Below the pieces are notes generated by a model. It was not told the DNA's origin, searched no databases, and saw only the letters and a program-made list of their open reading frames with translations. The position numbers were made by a program, and so were the translations under genes. 64,000 bases of DNA from Nitzschia sp. pyKryTriq1 (taxonomy: Eukaryota; Bacillariophyta; Bacillariophyceae; Bacillariales; Bacillariaceae): positions 1,922,001 to 1,986,000 of the forward strand of contig OY101115.1 in NCBI GenBank assembly GCA_956465555.1, read 5' to 3'. Shown one piece after another: positions 45,501 through 55,226 of this stretch. Position 1 is the first letter of the stretch; each line of letters opens with the position of its first letter.

Positions 45501-48500
45501 ATTATATGCACCAAACAGGGCTCCTTCCTTCGTTTGGACGGCGTGGATCTCAAGGTGGATCACTTCCCGCGGAGTCGCGTTGCCATCGTTTCCAACTAGA
45601 GATTCGTCAAAGTTATGGGCACCATACTCACTAGGAGATGGCTTCTTTGAAGACCCAGGGGCGGGTGGCTGGTTTTTCTTTTCTTTTGACTTTCGAGATT
45701 TGGCTTTAGCTGCCAGAGGTGAAACGTCACTTGTCTTCCTTCTGGAAGCATGCCACGTGTGCCGTGGCGAGGGTTCTCCATGAAGACGGTGCAAATATGC
45801 CACGGCCTTCGCGTTCGTAAAAGCAGCCGTGGTGACAGACAAACCCTTGCCGGATACGGGAGTGTTCGAAGCCGACTTGAACCCCGACTTCTCAACATCG
45901 GTTTGTAGTGTCAAGTCATTTACGCTTGTCTTTTCTGGCTTTGGAGGAGCAATCTCTTCCATTTTCTTCTGCGACGAACCTTCCGTAGCAGTCGACTCAA
46001 CCAGCCTAAGTTGTTCTCCACTATTCTTCGGCGTTGGGACAGAGCTGCCACTCTCGTCGATAGCATCCAATCCAGTCACTTGGGCAAGCTTCAAGGCAGC
46101 ACGACTTGCCTTGATCGAGCTTTCCTTAGATTTGGGCTTCACCGTGTCAACCAAAAAGTCCTTTTCGAACGGTGTCTCGCTCATAGTGGATGAAGACGTG
46201 CTAAAGTTGGGATCAATACTGGCGACTTCTTCTTCTTTCTTTTCTTCCTCGCCGAAAGAGTCATCATCATCAACGAAGCCAGCCGTCAGGGGTGGATCTT
46301 CGATATCATCCAAACCGTTGGCTTTCCAGGCATGCATCGGCGATTCTCCAACGGGATCTCTGAAACCAGTTGCCATGGCAGGATGCCCACGGGAATCCCA
46401 TTTCATCGGGGAAGCTCCCACGGGATCTTGACTCGGCCCTTCCACCTTGACTCGGAGGTTCGAAACATTAGCTGGAGTTGGAAGAGAGAAATCGTGGATG
46501 GTTTCCTGTTGGAAGAAGGCTGTCGTGTAAGGGTTAGCAGCTTCCCCTGTACCCTCTGTTACGGTAGCTTCTTTTGGTGAAGGCTGGGGATTTCCTTCCA
46601 CAGTAGACTCTTCACGTGTGTCCGACCCCGAAGGTTCAAAAGATTTCGATCCAAATGTTCCAGTGAGGGTGCTGACGTCGTCTTGCGCAAAGAAATATTC
46701 ATTGTCCTGAGACAAGCTGCTTGGAACTTCCTCAATACCTCCGTTCTCAAGCGCATCCTCTGGTTGTGAACGACCGTCATACATTTCTGCAAGTCGAGAC
46801 TTAACAGATTCCATTCTCGATTTCTCATCTTCGTCGTTTGACTTCGTAGCACGCAAAGCGTTATAGCTAGTAGGTGAAACGAGAGGACGACCGGAAAACA
46901 CAGGAGGATCACCATGCTCATCATCCGGTGGGTCTTGCGAGAAGGAATTGAGGTGAGGCTGTTCGTCGGACTCCATTATTTCGCCTTCCAACAGAGGCGA
47001 TTCGGAGGAGGCCGCAGATGAAGAGGCAGGGGAAGCGAGTCCTTCCGTCTCGTTTCTAGAGGCCATTTGAGGGCTTCGTGAGACTGGACTCTTCAAGGTT
47101 GTACCCTGGTACTGCCGCTCTTCCGCGCTCTTAAGAGCTGGTTTCAAATTCCAAGGTTGAGTGTGAGAAGGCGAGTGCATAGCCGGGGAGCTTAGTTGCC
47201 CAACTTGTTCCATATCCTTGTGTCTCGGAGAAGATCTGGACCTGGGTGACGATCTCGATCTTGGGGTAGCAGAATTAGATCTAGCCCTCGAGTTGGATCT
47301 GGGCCTAGGCGACTCAGCATCCCTATGTTTCGGAGAAGATCTTGATATAGGTGAAGGTGAAGGTGATGCCCTCGACTTGGGAGAAGACCTCGACCTAGGT
47401 GACGATCTTGATCGAGGAGAAGGCGCTGCTACTACTGGCGCAGCAGGTGTAGAATCTTCACTGGCGCGGGTGTTGGTTCGTCCACGGAATAATTTCTTAA
47501 AAAAGCCGCGTTTCTGATCGCGCTTTTGCTTCTCCTCCTTTGCCGTGTTACGCTCGATGGAAGCCGTCCTTCTTGGACGCTGCTGCGGCTGTGGTGGTCC
47601 CTTGACCTTTTGGGGGGAAGGAGCCCGATGAGGCGACTCACTGACTTTACTCGAAACTCTGTGGGAAGGAGACTCATTCTCGAACGTTTTGTTGCTGTGA
47701 GGCCGAGTAGCTGCGCTGCTAGGAGATGGTGCCATCCGCTTGGGCGAGGGCGATGATGGCACCCGGCCACCAGCCGGAGACTCTTGTTTGTTTGCTTTCT
47801 CAGCTTTCGGAGAGAATTGCACGATGATTCGTGGTTGGTTCTCTAGACCCTTCCTTGCAGGGCGGAGAACTTCTTGAGGTACCTCTACCTCTTGCTCCTT
47901 GTCGAGCACCAAGTCTTCGCTCTCATACACCGCCATGGCAGCTTTGAGTCTTTCTTCCACAATATTGGAGGACGAGGAAGACGTCACGCCCCCTTCACCT
48001 TCCACCGGCCCCTGACGGGGTGGACTATCGATTTTGAAAGAGCCCGTAGAATGCGAGTGCTCAGATAACGTGTTCATTGTTCTCCCCACAGATTCCATCG
48101 GGCTGTCCAGCGGAGGACCACGACCTGTCGGCGTAGTAGTTTCGGTAACACTACAGAGGAGACTGTCATCATCGAACGACATGAAGGCACCGGCGTTCGC
48201 CGTCTTAGGCGTCTCTTCTGTCTTCTCACTACTCTTCGGCGTCCGGTTACGATGAGTCTTCTTTGGCGGTGGCGTCTTGGGAGGTGGAGGGGGAGCACCA
48301 ATCAGTCGAACGACATCCAACGGATCGAGAGTGTTCTTCATGGTCGCCATCATTTCATGAGTGTGGGAAGTATTGTTTGAGGGAGACATCACCGATTCAT
48401 CCGCTCTGGACCCAGCCGGCTCTAACCCAGCGGAGTAGTCCACGCCGACGTTCGGATCAACACCATCAGGATCCCGCGACATCATGGACGCCTTGGGTGA

Positions 48501-48527
48501 GCCATACAGGGAGGCGATTGCACTCAT
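42534..48527 (-). CDS. Large IQ-motif (calmodulin-binding) repeat protein with SR-rich region
   Basis: A single 1,997-residue reading frame starts at ATG 48527 (MSAIASLYGSPKASMMSRDP). The N-terminal half is disordered and Ser/Pro-rich. Near residues 362-440 it has an RS-dipeptide region (RSRSSPRSRSSPKSR) and later phospho-site-like SP motifs. Residues about 1125-1570 carry some 17 IQ-like motifs roughly 24 residues apart, for example IQSAFRGWLERD, IQALYRGHKARQ, IQAVWRGRKARAE and IQRIWRGFWGFS. The C-terminus is Ser/Thr/Pro-rich with repeated STPR units. IQ motifs bind calmodulin-type EF-hand proteins. The long array resembles ASPM and the myosin neck, but there is no myosin motor, CH or kinase domain. 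A cytoskeletal or scaffold role is inference. Confidence 0.85.
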   Translation of the reverse strand: MSAIASLYGSPKASMMSRDPDGVDPNVGVDYSAGLEPAGSRADESVMSPSNNTSHTHEMMATMKNTLDPLDVVRLIGAPPPPPKTPPPKKTHRNRTPKSSEKTEETPKTANAGAFMSFDDDSLLCSVTETTTPTGRGPPLDSPMESVGRTMNTLSEHSHSTGSFKIDSPPRQGPVEGEGGVTSSSSSNIVEERLKAAMAVYESEDLVLDKEQEVEVPQEVLRPARKGLENQPRIIVQFSPKAEKANKQESPAGGRVPSSPSPKRMAPSPSSAATRPHSNKTFENESPSHRVSSKVSESPHRAPSPQKVKGPPQPQQRPRRTASIERNTAKEEKQKRDQKRGFFKKLFRGRTNTRASEDSTPAAPVVAAPSPRSRSSPRSRSSPKSRASPSPSPISRSSPKHRDAESPRPRSNSRARSNSATPRSRSSPRSRSSPRHKDMEQVGQLSSPAMHSPSHTQPWNLKPALKSAEERQYQGTTLKSPVSRSPQMASRNETEGLASPASSSAASSESPLLEGEIMESDEQPHLNSFSQDPPDDEHGDPPVFSGRPLVSPTSYNALRATKSNDEDEKSRMESVKSRLAEMYDGRSQPEDALENGGIEEVPSSLSQDNEYFFAQDDVSTLTGTFGSKSFEPSGSDTREESTVEGNPQPSPKEATVTEGTGEAANPYTTAFFQQETIHDFSLPTPANVSNLRVKVEGPSQDPVGASPMKWDSRGHPAMATGFRDPVGESPMHAWKANGLDDIEDPPLTAGFVDDDDSFGEEEKKEEEVASIDPNFSTSSSTMSETPFEKDFLVDTVKPKSKESSIKASRAALKLAQVTGLDAIDESGSSVPTPKNSGEQLRLVESTATEGSSQKKMEEIAPPKPEKTSVNDLTLQTDVEKSGFKSASNTPVSGKGLSVTTAAFTNAKAVAYLHRLHGEPSPRHTWHASRRKTSDVSPLAAKAKSRKSKEKKNQPPAPGSSKKPSPSEYGAHNFDESLVGNDGNATPREVIHLEIHAVQTKEGALFGAYNSKFQGRKPSKKKAPKVETPTGSRLSLGSRGRLSFSAEDQNRKSTPAYTEVKPGKITGWAVARGISLRRSKRDDDVLSGKSPRVVISPRQKTEGRNRFNFFPQDESDIKDPIQRAGRRILSKSAIPIQCAARRYIAKRHAIDRMWALIEIQSYYRRWRAETNLQASIHSAVQIQSAFRGWLERDQLKDMHSSATQIQKIVRGYICQAKVYDTMYYIVRIQAFFKGCYERKMQQRKKDAAVGLQKYLRGFKARLNVLRDNRIILIQALYRGHKARQEFDIAIASVKLLQSTWRAYAARITYQIEIVDIIIVQSIVRRWAACRHAQNLKDMELFGPASMIQAVWRGRKARAELDKIFAARKIQTAWRGFQCYTDYIFALVDVLVVQRTVRVWLAKRATNKIREGTAATKIQCYWRRKKAQSTLLYSLVHIIIVQSVARRFLSRFAVQKRISQIQAVQNAEQQRQKAATEIQRIWRGFWGFSHYIIIQYEIARLQAIIRGNLARQAYNLKLGCAIIIQATIRRHLAKHAIQKKMVSDAVTESAALALRERNAAKRVQFWWRIVLDWTKEKKAALTIERFFIHVREEVDREIVRRERRKNMKKEKRRQQRRESDEKMLERAWLNTVDENTAVGGYSRDSRSVSRSQSAPRLREGGQQLGREMPYRTPGLGMKNHLMSPKPASVGQEVDIHGWPIQRMDSSNSISRPPTESVPMSTSEDNSEVSNITNPTFFNRTGPPGRYEGHNQSRQSGDRRMSTNDYIKKYGGGGGGLQTAPNRMTAGGQPQHFFSDSGSVGLIKKDRPVVAGLPIAILPHAQPLGSTPRSIPGTPTSRHRSSSTPRSQSHQGYGAHGTPRGFSSPSTPGTRKSSTTTPRNNYGASGGIPSTPRGSASYQVPSPRIQVGFPPSTPRSHRGSSKQHISSRGTAETESQTTFSQNSFSKASPRSRPDGHVVKHGNPVMVMKNYPDFSHSRSMEESQEVMYLDGVEVGEEYGEV
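47210..47440. repeat. In-frame imperfect repeat encoding RS dipeptides
   Basis: Within the IQ-repeat gene, units such as GGAGAAGATCTGGACCTGGG and close variants recur about ten times. They encode RSRSSP/K-type repeats on the minus strand. The repeat is coding and imperfect, which implies slippage or duplication followed by divergence. Confidence 0.7.
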
Positions 48528-49109
48528 GATGCAATTGCAAGTACAACCAGCTAATCTTAGACTCTTGCACTAGTGCTTTATAATTCGATCGTCGCGTTGT
48601 TAAAATGGATGTGGTATGTGGTATTGGGTTGTTGTCAACGTAGTTGTGTGTGTGCAATACGTGTGATAATGTAGTTGGAGAGTTTCTAATTTCTGGCGAT
48701 GAATTAGCCCAGTAATCGTGTAGGCAAGCTTTTTCGGCAGGCACCACGAAAGATGGCGCGACCTTGCCGATCAGGCTCGCCCAAACGGTTACTTACTTCG
48801 GGGTTTTATAGATATTAATGTCTGAATATATCAATGGTACTGGATCGTGTGTGATACGTCCGTCAGTCGAATGTTTGTGACACACATATATTCAGAATAT
48901 GAGGATCTAGGATGGGCGACCGCCGCGCGCGGATTTTCATTTCAAAGTTCCCAAAAAATGGGATGACCATGGGATGGCACCCTCCGACCGCCGATCCAAG
49001 ATCAAGCAAGCTATTGATGCACTACTCGTACAGTACGATGCTGCATGATGGCATCAAACACTCACTCCGGTCCAGACAGCAGGGATAGAACTCGTCATGT
49101 CCATTCAAA
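48528..49109. other. Divergent promoter region between IQ-repeat and sulfatase genes
   Basis: About 580 bp separate two divergent start codons. Short GT-rich and AT-rich parts are seen, and a CCGCCGCGCGCGG block at 48921-48933. No gene is visible. Confidence 0.5.
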
Positions 49110-50927
49110 ATGAAAGCTTCCATCTTACTACCGTGGTGTGCACTTGGGCTATCAATATTCCAGCAGATTACGGCGGAAGAACATCGACAAGAAGATGATA
49201 GTTCCTCGCCCATCACCGATGATCATCCGCCGCTGAACTTGGTCATTCTTTTTGCGGATAATTTGGGGTATGACGATGTTTCTTGTTTTCAATCCCAGGA
49301 AGCGGCAGGCAAATATTCATCCCCGTCAACTCCAAATGTTGACCGCCTTGCGGGGCAAGGAATGAAATTCATGAACTGGAACTCGGCTGCTGCTCTGTGC
49401 TCGGCCAGTCGATCTGCCTTGTTAACAGGAAAATACCCAGTACGTACGGGGACGTATCCACGGGTCTTTCGGAACGATGCCACTTTTGGACTATTGCCCG
49501 ATGAAACGACGCTGGCCGAATTACTCAAAGTCGAGGGATATGCAACTTCCATAGTGTAAGTGGCTACAAACGCCCCCTTTCTGGTAGCTCGCTTCTACTT
49601 TGCATCATCCCAGCAGCTCCTCATGTCTTACTTTGAAAAACTCTGCAGTGGCAAATGGCATCTTGGACATCGTGAGCAGTATTTGCCAACTAATCAAGGC
49701 TTTGACAGTTGGTTTGGAATTCCATACCATATGAGTGGAGGCTCTGTGGACAATCATGTTTGCAATAGTGACAAGGAAGAAACCATGTGGCTCCCTTTGT
49801 ATGCCAACACGACCATTGTGGAGCAACCAGTTCAATTGAAAGATTTGGCTTCGAGGTATGCCAGATCGGCAGTCTCCTTTATCGAGGAGAATACCGCACA
49901 GAAGAAACCTTTCTTTTTGTACATGGCATTTTCGCACGTGCATCAACTCTGTGCTCCTCGTGACTTTCCTGAGCAAGCAACGTGTCAATGGGCCCAGCAA
50001 GAACAGGCTACCTTCACCACTGCTGTTCGAGAGATGGACTGGATAGCTGGTCAAATTCTGGATGCCTTGGACACCACGGGGACCGTGAGTAATACTCTGG
50101 TCGTATTTACTAGCGACAACGGTCCGTGGGTGGCAGAGCAAGCCTGCGCTGGATCCAAAGGCCCGTTCAAAGGGCAATGGCTACGAGAGAACCTCGACGA
50201 GTCCTGTGTTGCCTGTCCCCACGATTACGTTCCGGCTCCCACAACAACGTCACCTAAGCGGTGCGTCCTTCCTGGCACAGAGTTTGAACTTGTTGGGGTC
50301 TCCTGTGGGGAGGATACTGGGCTAGGCTCGGTGTGGGAGGCCAACCTGCGAATGCCAGCAATCGCTAGACTACCGGGTATAATCCCAGAAAATTCTTCTA
50401 CGGATGCACTCATATCTACTCTGGATGTCATCCCGACCTTTTTGTCGTTGATTGGAAAGCCTATACCAGTCGATTTGGACGGTATAGATATGAGCGAGTT
50501 GCTGTCTGGGACGAGTAGAGATACCACAGAAGAGGATAGAATACTATTCTTTTGGCGGGATGGTTTCCAAGAAGGCCCTCTGGGACCTCCATGGGGAAGA
50601 TTTGACGTGGCTGCCGTCAAGCTTGGAAATCTGAAAGCTTGGTTCTGGACAAAAAGTGCACACTACAACGACGACCTAGAGCAATTTCACGATCCACCCT
50701 TACTTTTTGACACAATGAAAGATCCTGCCGAGTCCGAGCCTTTGGATCCTTTGCAATTTGAGGAAGAGATCAAAACTATCAAACTGGCCGTGCAGCATCA
50801 CAAACAAAGTCTGGATTGGACCTATCCACTCGCACTTGATTCGGATCCAGCGTATTTGCCGTGCGTCGATCGTACTACTGGGTGCCGAACCCATGACGGA
50901 GTCACGGAAAATAAAATAATATCATAG
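49110..50927 (+). CDS. Secreted arylsulfatase-family enzyme (2 exons)
   Basis: Exons 49110..49555 and 49649..50927 join (GTAAGT donor, CTGCAG acceptor, phase 2) into 574 residues. A signal peptide (MKASILLPWCALGLSIFQQI) indicates secretion. The sulfatase signature is ALCSASRSALLTGKYPVRTG with Cys at about residue 97. This Cys is converted to formylglycine in active C-x-A/P-x-R sulfatases. Other active-site blocks are VILFADNLGYDDVS, GKWHLGHREQYLP (crossing the intron), and FTSDNGPW. In FADN the second metal-ligand position is Asn rather than Asp. Type I sulfatases remove sulfate esters from sugars or aryl compounds; marine algae carry many sulfated polysaccharides, so a glycan substrate is likely. 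The family call is firm, the substrate unknown. Confidence 0.9.
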
Positions 50928-51010
50928 CATTCAATTATAAATTTTTTAACTTTTGGTACGGGTCGGCACCAGCCTCGTGACTCTAGATTTGTTCTCTTCG
51001 ATCTCCGAAC

Positions 51011-51332
51011 TTACCGGTGTGGTTCTGGGAAGCTTTCTGTGCCGCTCATGATCGCGTCACCAAAAGCTCGCGGCCAAGTCACCAGTCTCTCCAAGAAGGC
51101 ATTGATCGGCCTCACGAAATCGAAGCAAGCTTCAAACGGCTGTTGGGAGAAAAAACAAGGATAATGAGACGTTTTCGTCTTCAAGCACCATCAAGCTCGG
51201 ATTGGCTCCACTGATCTTTCTTACCATAAGTACAATCCAGAACCAAGCTACCGCGAAAGCGATCGGCCAAACCAGGAAAAACAAGATGAAGACCCAGAAG
51301 AGTTGCATGAGGATTCTAGGACATTCTGCCAT
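51011..51332 (-). CDS. Small membrane protein A of a tandem pair (78 residues, 2 exons)
   Basis: Exon 1 (51332..51225) encodes MAECPRILMQLFWVFILFFL, then VWPIAFAVAWFWIVLM. A GTAAGA donor is followed by the acceptor CAACAG. Exon 2 (51139..51011) encodes PFEACFDFVRPINAFLERLV and TWPRAFGDAIMSGTESFPEP, and stops after HR. The product would be a tiny protein with one long or two short TM helices and an amphipathic C-terminal half. The stop TAA sits in CGGTAAGTTC, which could also act as a splice donor into another exon. A second gene with the same structure lies 510 bp upstream on the same strand. I do not recognise the family. Conservation of splice site position, exon length and sequence between the two copies shows both are real. 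Confidence 0.7.
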
Positions 51333-51841
51333 TTTCAAAGTGTTGGTCAGGGTCTACCGGTGGCTAGCTAGTATTTGTATCAACACTGTTTACTGCACTG
51401 TTGCATTTTGTGTACTCATTTTTCATTTTTCTTTTGTAGAGGTAATACAACCCGGGTCGGTGTGGCGTGCAAGAAGCCGACGGCAGTTCGCTACGTATTT
51501 TTACCGTACAACAATGACCGACAAATCCGATCACAATAGGTTCGACATTTGTTCTTTGTTCTACCTGTACACCATTGCCTATTTCGTTCATTAGACATGC
51601 AGTGATCTTTAACTCCTATCCCTTTGTACTTTCTTGAATATTCTACTCTCAAACAGTATTGAAAAAAGGAGAGGGGCTTTCGATCCAATCCAAGCGCACG
51701 AGGCAGCATCCCTCCTTCCTCAACAGGATAGGTATCATTTCTTCGTACAGTCCTTTCAATTTCGCAAATGAAAATCTCGCCTCCCAGCGAAACGCCAATA
51801 CAACGATTTCAATCGTATGATATTATCTGATGACGATTCTT

Positions 51842-52160
51842 TTAAGGTTGTGGACAGCTTTCTGTCCCGCTCATAATAGCATGTCCAAAATCTCGGGGCC
51901 ATGTTACCAGTCGCTCCAGGAAGCGATTGACCGACTTGATGCAGTTAAAACAGGCTTCGAAAGGCTGAAGATAACGAAAACATGTTTTTAGCGACGATCA
52001 AAGATAATAGATTAGGTCCTCCAATATCAGAGTTACCACGCCCACAACTTACCTGCAGGAAGATCCAGAGTACAGCAACGGCAACGGCGATCGGCCACAC
52101 GATGAAAACCAAAAGGATGATCCACACTAGGGACATCAATATTTTAGGGCAGCGCGACAT
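51842..52160 (-). CDS. Small membrane protein B of a tandem pair (76 residues, 2 exons)
   Basis: Exon 1 (52160..52053) encodes MSRCPKILMSLVWIILLVFI and VWPIAVAVAVLWIFLQ, also 36 codons as in copy A. The donor is GTAAGT, the acceptor TCTTCAG. Exon 2 (51964..51842) encodes PFEACFNCIKSVNRFLERLV and TWPRDFGHAIMSGTESCPQP, then stops. By hand count about 50 of 76 positions match copy A, with exon 2 the more conserved part (PFEAC, FLERLVTWPR, AIMSGTES). That conservation pattern suggests selection on the C-terminal motif. The function is unknown. The acyl-activating enzyme gene starts about 690 bp away in the opposite direction. Confidence 0.7.
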
Positions 52161-52852
52161 GATTGTATCCGATTTTGCTTGTTACGGAGTGGTTGCGCCT
52201 TTTTTGTGTAGTCTACTCGTAGAGACGTTCGCGTCTGATGTTTGTGGGAAGTGGTTGACGATGACAGAATATGATAGTCTGCTACCGGTAGATGATGATG
52301 ATGGCTGCCGTTTCGGTTTGTGACGGCGGTGCGGTGTGAGCTAGCTCGGCCGTCGCTTGGTCGGCCGCCTCGTCCGTTCATAAAAACGATCAACAACAAC
52401 GGACAATCGCTGGCAGGCGAAACTCGTGAATTTTACCCGCCAAAGGCGATCTTGGCGGGGGGAAATCTGCGCTTCAAACTCGGCTTCGCCAATGACAGGG
52501 CACATCATAGTGCAGAAATATGTGTCTCTTTCATGTCTCTGACGTTAAATGGAGCCAAAGACGTGGCCATTGTATCTCATCATCACACTGTACGAGTTCG
52601 TGCTGTAATAAATATCATCTTCATCATCTTTCTAAATTTCACCACAAAAAATAATAATACATAATAATACTACTATTATTCCGACATATCTTTTTCTGTG
52701 GCCGCTTTGTGTTGGAAGCACAACACGACGGTTCGGTCGTTGAAAAAAGGGCGGCCACTCTATCGCCCTCTCGCACCTCCTGTTGCCAGAGTACCAGGTA
52801 GTGCTCTAGTAACCGTCTAGTAGACTAGACTACGAGTGCAAACCATCAAGAC
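52161..52852. other. Divergent promoter region, no gene seen
   Basis: This spacer separates small gene B (-) and the acyl-activating enzyme gene (+). It includes an AT-rich stretch (ACAAAAAATAATAATACATA) near 52645-52672 and a CCAGGTAGTG near 52792. No credible open frame is visible. Confidence 0.5.
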
Positions 52853-55226
52853 ATGAGTGATCCAACAGCTATTTCCAGGCAACTTGTGGAAGAGGCCAGA
52901 ACAGAAGCGGGGCCTTCCGCTTCGGCCTCTCAGATATGGGCTGTAATGCAACAAAAGCTGACCCCGTCGACACCCTTTGAAACTCACGAACTCTGCTACC
53001 AGGCTGTTTACGAAGGGATAGACGATGTAAAACCTACATGGATCCCTTCGAAACAAGTGATTGAATCGACAAATATCCACAAAATGATGACCAAAAAAGG
53101 GTTCAGTAACTACCAAGAATTCTATGACTGGTCTATTGGCAAGGAATCCAGGGACGACTTTTGGATGGAATCCATGAAGAATATTCAAATTGAATGGTCC
53201 GAGCAGCCCGTATCAGCGTTTGATTTGGAGAAAGGAGGACCAGCCCACTCGATTTACTTTCCTGGGGGCAGGCTCAACATTACCGACTCATGCTTTAACA
53301 AACGTCCAGAGCAGGATCCTGCCTTGGTCTATAGTATGGAATCGGATCCTCGATCATTACAAACCATGTCCTTTGGCGTTCTAGGTCGCTTATCCAACCA
53401 GATAGCAAACGCCTTGACCACTAAACTCAACTTGATGTCAGGTGACGCAGTTGCGGTCTGCATGCCAATGACACCCGAATCGATCGCTATTTACCTAGGA
53501 ATCGTCAAGGCTGGATGTGTGGTTATTTCCATTGCAGATTCGTTCTCGGCAGAAGAGATCGCTACACGGTGCCGACTGGGTAACGCCAAAGTTATCTTCA
53601 CACAGGATGTCATCTTTCGAGGTGCCAAATTCTTGCCGCTTTTCGGCCGTGTGTTGGAGGCAGATGGTCTCGTCGTTGAAGAAAAGATGGACAAAGAAAC
53701 GTTTGACGATTCCAAAGAGACCAAATCGGACTCTGGGACCTCGGACTCCATGAAGATCATCATCCTGCCAGGACTCTTACATGCCGGTCACTATCCTGAA
53801 CGACTTTGTGAGAATGGATCCACATGGGGAGACACTGATAGAAATGGCGAACCCGTGCCTTTGCATGAAACTGTACTCGCAACGATGCGAGTCGATCATG
53901 ATGCCAGCTGGTACGATCTGCTACACATGTGCAGCGATGAGTTCCAAAGTGTTCAGAAAGACAGCATGGATGCTTGCAACATCTTATTTTCCAGTGGTAC
54001 AACGGGAGAGCCAAAAGCCATTGTCTGGTCGCACAGCACCCCCATCAAGAGTGCAGTGGATGGATATTTCCACCAGGACATTCACGTGGGAGATCGAGTC
54101 GCATGGCCTACCTCACTCGGCTGGATGATGGGCCCATGGCTTCTTTTTCAGTTAATGAACGGAGCTACGATCGGGCTTTTCAATGGAATTACGTCCACGG
54201 AAGGCTTCTGTGAGTTCGTGGAGGAGGCTGAGATCAGCATGGTGGGCGTGGTTCCTTCGCTCGTGAAAGCGTGGCAATCCCGAAACACTACTGAGAAATG
54301 CGATTGGAGCAAAGTCCGAAAATTCAGTTCCACTGGAGAAGCGAGTGATCCCATGACGTACCACTGGTTAATGTCGCGGGTCCCCGGGTACGCGCCCGTC
54401 ATTGAATATTGTGGAGGAACAGAAATCGGAGGATCTTTTCTTTCCTCTACTCTTGTGCAGCCAAATGTGCCATCGATGTTTTCGACTCCTGTGCTCGGGT
54501 CCCAAATCATGGCAATGGATCATGACGGCAACGTGCACGAAGAGAGCAATTTTTGCGCTGGCGCGAACGGAATGAGCAGTGGTGAACTGGTTATCCTCCC
54601 CCCTACACTGGGATTGAGCACAAAACTGCTAAATCGAAATCATTTCGACACATATTACAAGGATATGCCATCTGGACCCAATGGAGAAGTTCTTCGACGG
54701 CATGGCGATGAAATCGAGTATGTGCGGAACTCATTTCATCTCGCAGAAGAAGATCGTGGCGATTGCACGCCATACTTTCGAGCCCTAGGTAGATGTGATG
54801 ACACCATGAATATTGGCGGAATCAAAGTTGGAAGCGTCGAGATTGAGAGAGTCTGTAATCTTGTGCCTGAAATCAAAGAAACAGCAGCCATTGCTGTTAC
54901 CGGACCACACGGTGGACCTGCCAAGTTGGGTGAGTAGCTACTTGAGCACGATGAAAATGAAGCTTTCATTCCATTCTGACCATGCGTCCTTCCATCTCTT
55001 TCTTGTCCAACTAGTCGTCTACGTTATCTTGAACAGTGAGTTCGACAGGGACGCAGTCGATAAGGGCGATCTCAAGACCGCAATGAAACACTCTGTTAAG
55101 ATTCATCTGAATCCCCTTTTTGGAATCAGCGACATCGTGATCGCTGAATCTCTTCCCCGGACGGCCTCCAACAAGGTCATGAGGAGGCTGTTACGCGATG
55201 AGTACATGAAGGTGTCTTCTCCCTAG
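52853..55226 (+). CDS. Acyl-activating (AMP-forming) enzyme similar to plant AAE17/18 (2 exons)
   Basis: Exons 52853..54929 and 55015..55226 join (GTGAGT donor, AACTAG acceptor, phase 1) into 762 residues. ANL-family enzymes adenylate a carboxylic acid and transfer it to CoA. The P-loop-like AMP motif is ILFSSGTTGEPKAIVWSH (about 379-395). Other blocks are VPSLVKAWQSRN, YCGGTEIGGSF, the hinge RALGRCDDTMNIGGIKVGSV, and the C-terminal lysine motif LPRTASNKVMRRLLRDEY. The extended N-terminus (TPFETHELCYQAVYEGIDD, then FWMESMKNIQIEWSE) matches plant AAE17/18 and acetoacetyl-CoA synthetase-like proteins. The C-terminus is VSSP, so no PTS1 peroxisomal signal is present, unlike the plant enzymes. 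A branched or keto acid substrate is possible. Confidence 0.85.
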
